A stretch of DNA of 64,000 bases from UTCHB3 sp964371075 (GTDB lineage: Bacteria > Bacteroidota > Ignavibacteria > Ignavibacteriales > Ignavibacteriaceae), in contig CAYJKN010000005.1 in the NCBI GenBank assembly GCA_964371075.1, positions 306,744-370,743 of the forward strand, written 5' to 3'. Below are positions 61,458 to 64,000 of this stretch, piece by piece. Numbering within the stretch: position 1 is the first letter of the stretch; every line of letters starts with the position of its first letter. Both the position numbers and the translations under genes were made by a program. The notes under the pieces are model-generated. The model was not told the DNA's origin, ran no database searches, and saw only the letters and a program-made list of their open reading frames with translations.

Positions 61458-61844
61458 TTATCCCCCCAGGATTGCTGTGGCTTCGATCTCAACAAGCATG
61501 TCGGGATCAACGAGGGAGCTGACCTGAACAAGTGTACTTGCAGGACGAATTGTACCAAAGACATCACCATGTGCCCGGGCAACATCTTCCCAAATTGCCA
61601 TGTCAACCACATATATCCTGGTTCTGACTACATCATTCATTGAACCACCGGCATCAACAATCGCCTGCTCAATCTTTTTTAATATGATTTTAACCTGATA
61701 ATAGGGTTCACCCAAACCTCTAACTTTTCCATCTTTCATCGAGGTTGTTCCCGCCACCTCAATAACATTTCCAACTCTCACTGCACGGGAATAACCGACA
61801 AGTTCTTCATATTCCGATCCTGATGGGATGTTTATCCGTTTCAA
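61458..61844 (-). CDS. RidA-family protein
   Basis: The 128-residue protein begins at TTG 61844, which overlaps the tkt stop as TTGA. It shows the YjgF/RidA fold with V-A-G-T-T, I-V-D-A-G-G-S, V-V-R-T-R-I-Y-V, R-P-A-S-T-L-V and the C-terminal I-E-A-T-A. The key Arg (about 96-105) that binds imine or enamine carboxylates is present. It deaminates reactive 2-aminoacrylate-type intermediates. Confidence 0.88.
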   Translation of the reverse strand: MKRINIPSGSEYEELVGYSRAVRVGNVIEVAGTTSMKDGKVRGLGEPYYQVKIILKKIEQAIVDAGGSMNDVVRTRIYVVDMAIWEDVARAHGDVFGTIRPASTLVQVSSLVDPDMLVEIEATAILGG

Positions 61845-63817
61845 AGTGCCGCCTCAACTATTTTTTCTACAGTTAATCCAAATTTTTCATACAATGTGTT
61901 TGCAGGGGCTGAAGCTCCAAAATGATCAAGTGCAATTTGGCGTCCTTCATCACCCGTATATTTACTCCATCCAAATGAAACACCCGCTTCAACGGATATT
62001 CTCTTTTTAACTTCGGGTGGGAAGATACTCTTTTTATATTCATCACTCTGTTTCTCAAACAATTCCCATGACGGGAAGCTGACCACTCTTACATTTTTAC
62101 CCGATTCAGTGAGTTTTTCACCTGCTTTAACGGCAATGTCAAGCTCAGAACCCGTTCCGATCAAAATTACATCCGGGGTGCCCTTACAATCGCGAACAAT
62201 ATATGCGCCTTTATTAAGATTGGAAGCAGAAACTGCCTTATCCTTAATTACGGGAAGACCCTGACGGGAAAGGATAAGTGCAGTGGGGCCGGCTGTATTT
62301 TCAAGTGCTGATTTCCAGGCATAAACTGTTTCATGGCTGTCGGCCGGTCTTATCACAGTTAAACCCGGTATCATCCTCAAACTTTGGATGTGTTCAACAG
62401 GCTGGTGAGTGGGACCATCTTCACCAAGACCGATACTATCGTGTGTAAATACATAAATCACATGAAGATTTTGCATTGCAGCGAGACGAATAGCCGGACG
62501 CATATAATCTGAAAACACCAGGAATGTCCCTCCAAACGGAATAATTCCACCATACATCGCCATCCCGTTCATCACGGCACCCATTCCATGTTCACGGACA
62601 CCGTAATGGATGTTCCTGCCCGCTCTGTTTGCAGGAGAAAAAGCCGGAAGGGTTTTAAAGTCTGTCAGGTTCGACTCGGTCAAATCTGCCGATCCGCCAA
62701 TAAGAGTTGGATAATTTTTGTCAAGTGTGTTTATCACTTTTTGTGATGATGCTCTTGAAGCAAGTTTTTCGGCAAGATCAGGGAAAAATGATTCATCTAT
62801 GGGGAATTCACCAGGCACTTCACCACTCATAATTTGGGTAAGAAGTGTTGCTTCTTCAGGATAAGCCGTTTTATATTGGTCAAAAAGCCCATTCCATGAG
62901 AGATATACTTTTATTTTCTCTTCAATTGCAGAAGCAAAGTGAGTTTTAACTTCATCGGGCACAGTAAATGGCTCAGTATATTTCCACCCGAGATTTTGTT
63001 TTGTAATTTCTATCTCTTTTTCGCCAAGGGGTGAACCATGTGCTTTGGAAGTGTCTTGTTTGTTTGGACTTCCGTAACCAATGTTGGTTTTTGTGATAAC
63101 GAGACAAGGGCGGTCGCTGCTCCTCGTTTCGTGCAAAGTCATCCTCAATCTTTCAAGATCGTTCACATCATATATATTATATACATTCCATCCATAACTC
63201 AGGAATCTCTTTTCAGTTTCATCTGTAAATGAGAGGGAAGTTTTGCCGTCAATCGAGATTCCATTGTCGTCATAAAAGAGGACAAGCCTTTTTAATTTTT
63301 GATTTCCGGCAAACGAAGCTGCTTCGTGGGAGATGCCTTCCATAAGATCACCATCACCACAAATTGCATAAACAAAATGATCAAAAATCTCAAAATCGGG
63401 TTTGTTGAATTTTTTTGCCATAAACTCGTAAGCCAATGCCATCCCCACGGCATTTGCAACACCCTGACCCAAAGGTCCTGTTGTGGCTTCAACCCCGACA
63501 GTGTGTCCTCTCTCAGGATGCCCCGGAGTCAGGCTCTCCCACTGTCTGAAATTTTTTATATCATCAATACTCAAACCAAAACCTGAAAGATGAAGCAGTG
63601 AATAAAGAAGCATACTCCCGTGACCACCGGAAAGCACAAAACGGTCTCTGTTTATCCAGTTTGGATCTTTGGGATTAAAATTCATCGCTTCATTAAAAAG
63701 GAAATAACCGAGAGGAGCCAACCCCATCGGTGCACCGGGATGACCCGAGTTGGCTTTTTGAACTGCATCCATCGCAAGTGTGCGAATAGTATTAATCGAT
63801 AATTTTTGGATATCCAA
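61841..63817 (-). CDS. tkt: Transketolase
   Basis: The 658-residue protein has the usual full length. Seen: G-H-P-G-A-P-M-G at 25-32, V-L-S-G-G-H-G-S-M for the thiamine site, G-D-G-D-L-M-E-G (thiamine diphosphate motif), and E-D-G-P-T-H-Q-P in the pyrimidine domain, plus a C-terminal domain. It moves two-carbon units in the pentose phosphate pathway. ridA follows with an overlap of 4 nt, and a repeat array lies 65 nt before its start. Confidence 0.96.
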   Translation of the reverse strand: MDIQKLSINTIRTLAMDAVQKANSGHPGAPMGLAPLGYFLFNEAMNFNPKDPNWINRDRFVLSGGHGSMLLYSLLHLSGFGLSIDDIKNFRQWESLTPGHPERGHTVGVEATTGPLGQGVANAVGMALAYEFMAKKFNKPDFEIFDHFVYAICGDGDLMEGISHEAASFAGNQKLKRLVLFYDDNGISIDGKTSLSFTDETEKRFLSYGWNVYNIYDVNDLERLRMTLHETRSSDRPCLVITKTNIGYGSPNKQDTSKAHGSPLGEKEIEITKQNLGWKYTEPFTVPDEVKTHFASAIEEKIKVYLSWNGLFDQYKTAYPEEATLLTQIMSGEVPGEFPIDESFFPDLAEKLASRASSQKVINTLDKNYPTLIGGSADLTESNLTDFKTLPAFSPANRAGRNIHYGVREHGMGAVMNGMAMYGGIIPFGGTFLVFSDYMRPAIRLAAMQNLHVIYVFTHDSIGLGEDGPTHQPVEHIQSLRMIPGLTVIRPADSHETVYAWKSALENTAGPTALILSRQGLPVIKDKAVSASNLNKGAYIVRDCKGTPDVILIGTGSELDIAVKAGEKLTESGKNVRVVSFPSWELFEKQSDEYKKSIFPPEVKKRISVEAGVSFGWSKYTGDEGRQIALDHFGASAPANTLYEKFGLTVEKIVEAAL

Positions 63818-63882
63818 CGAAATCTCCTAAATATAGAAATTTTAAAAACTCGAATTTGAAATATAAGGAATCCCGGGATTAA

Positions 63883-64000
63883 GAGAACTTGAGAACTTGA
63901 GAACTTGAGAACCTGAGAACTTGAGAACTTGAGAACTTGAGAACCTGAGAACTTGAGAACTTGAGAACCTGAGAACTTTAGAACTTGAGAACTTGAGAAC
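63883..64000. repeat. Long 8-bp tandem repeat, ACTTGAGA unit, runs off the window
   Basis: About 14 units run in strict 8-bp phase from 63887 to the edge, mostly ACTTGAGA with a few ACCTGAGA and one ACTTTAGA. It lies upstream of tkt, and the far end is outside the window. Confidence 0.92.

Noticed and set aside
61841..61844. Frameshift between tkt and ridA
   Set aside because: Both proteins are full length; the TTGA overlap is an ordinary coupled stop-start.
63883..64000. 8-bp array as a CRISPR
   Set aside because: The units are 8 bp, adjacent and without spacers. CRISPR repeats are 23 bp or longer and separated by unique spacers.
1..64000. tRNA, rRNA or other known structured RNA genes
   Set aside because: Reading the gaps between genes on both strands I saw no cloverleaf, anticodon-arm or rRNA-like sequence; a dedicated search could still find a weak candidate.

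Overview
The window comes from a low-GC, two-membraned bacterium of the Bacteroidota/Chlorobi/Ignavibacteriota group, most likely an Ignavibacteria-like lineage (inference). The evidence is as follows. Eight secreted proteins end in the type IX secretion sorting domain, seven of them with an N-Y-P-N-P-F motif typical of that lineage. Outer-membrane machinery is present (BamD, a TonB-dependent receptor, OmpA proteins, an Mla lipid-transport operon). Several promoters fit the Bacteroidota pattern TTG-N19/20-TAnnTTTG. I saw no rRNA or tRNA gene, insertion sequence, prophage or CRISPR array. Most genes are on the minus strand.

Layout. 0-4.2 kb: two tandem paralogous membrane-spanning regulators, each with an extracytoplasmic sensor region, one membrane helix, and a cytoplasmic SARP-like winged helix plus BTAD-like helical repeats; the first is cut by the window edge. 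4.2-12.6 kb: gmd, ccmA-ccmB, a secreted metalloprotease with an acyl-CoA thioesterase and bamD, htpX with an unknown exported protein, and an SDR enzyme. 12.7-22.3 kb: a FecR-domain protein, an unknown T9SS cargo protein, a HAD phosphatase, an orphan DUF433 protein, a CBM48-linked glycoside hydrolase, and two secreted EndA-type nucleases flanking a GroES-like paralog. 22.4-26.2 kb: accessory genes (AAA-ATPase/PD-(D/E)XK protein, the mobile mystery A/B Fic pair, a 69-aa protein with an internal repeat). 26.2-32.7 kb: S46 and M14 secreted peptidases, an FAD enzyme and gmhA. 32.8-45 kb: metallophosphoesterase, Kef-type antiporter with its oxidoreductase partner, T9SS cargo proteins, TonB receptor, DHFR-like protein.

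The most striking part is 45-60.5 kb. Five transcription units share one promoter architecture: a box TARTCC-N6-CA(A)TCC exactly 27 nt upstream of the -33 position and 50 nt upstream of the -7 position, each fixed to the base. The five promoters precede (1) a 49-aa membrane protein, an AI-2E-type permease and an envelope protein; (2) a beta-barrel protein and an OmpA/TSP3 protein; (3) a 1330-aa lipoprotein with ten Ig-like repeats and a DUF3494 ice-binding-like domain; (4) a 42-aa basic protein leading mlaE-mlaF-mlaD; (5) a LuxR-family response regulator. I read this as an undescribed envelope regulon, possibly controlled by one of the two response regulators at its upstream end, one of which carries the box in its own promoter. 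Both regulators have Asp where receiver domains normally have the switch Thr/Ser.

A second theme is 8-bp tandem repeats of several sequences (ACTTGAGA, ATTAYTGS, TTCTGAGG) between genes, and once inside the FAD enzyme gene, where a change in copy number would shift the frame. The window ends (61.4-64 kb) with ridA and transketolase, overlapping as TTGA, and a long ACTTGAGA array that runs off the edge.
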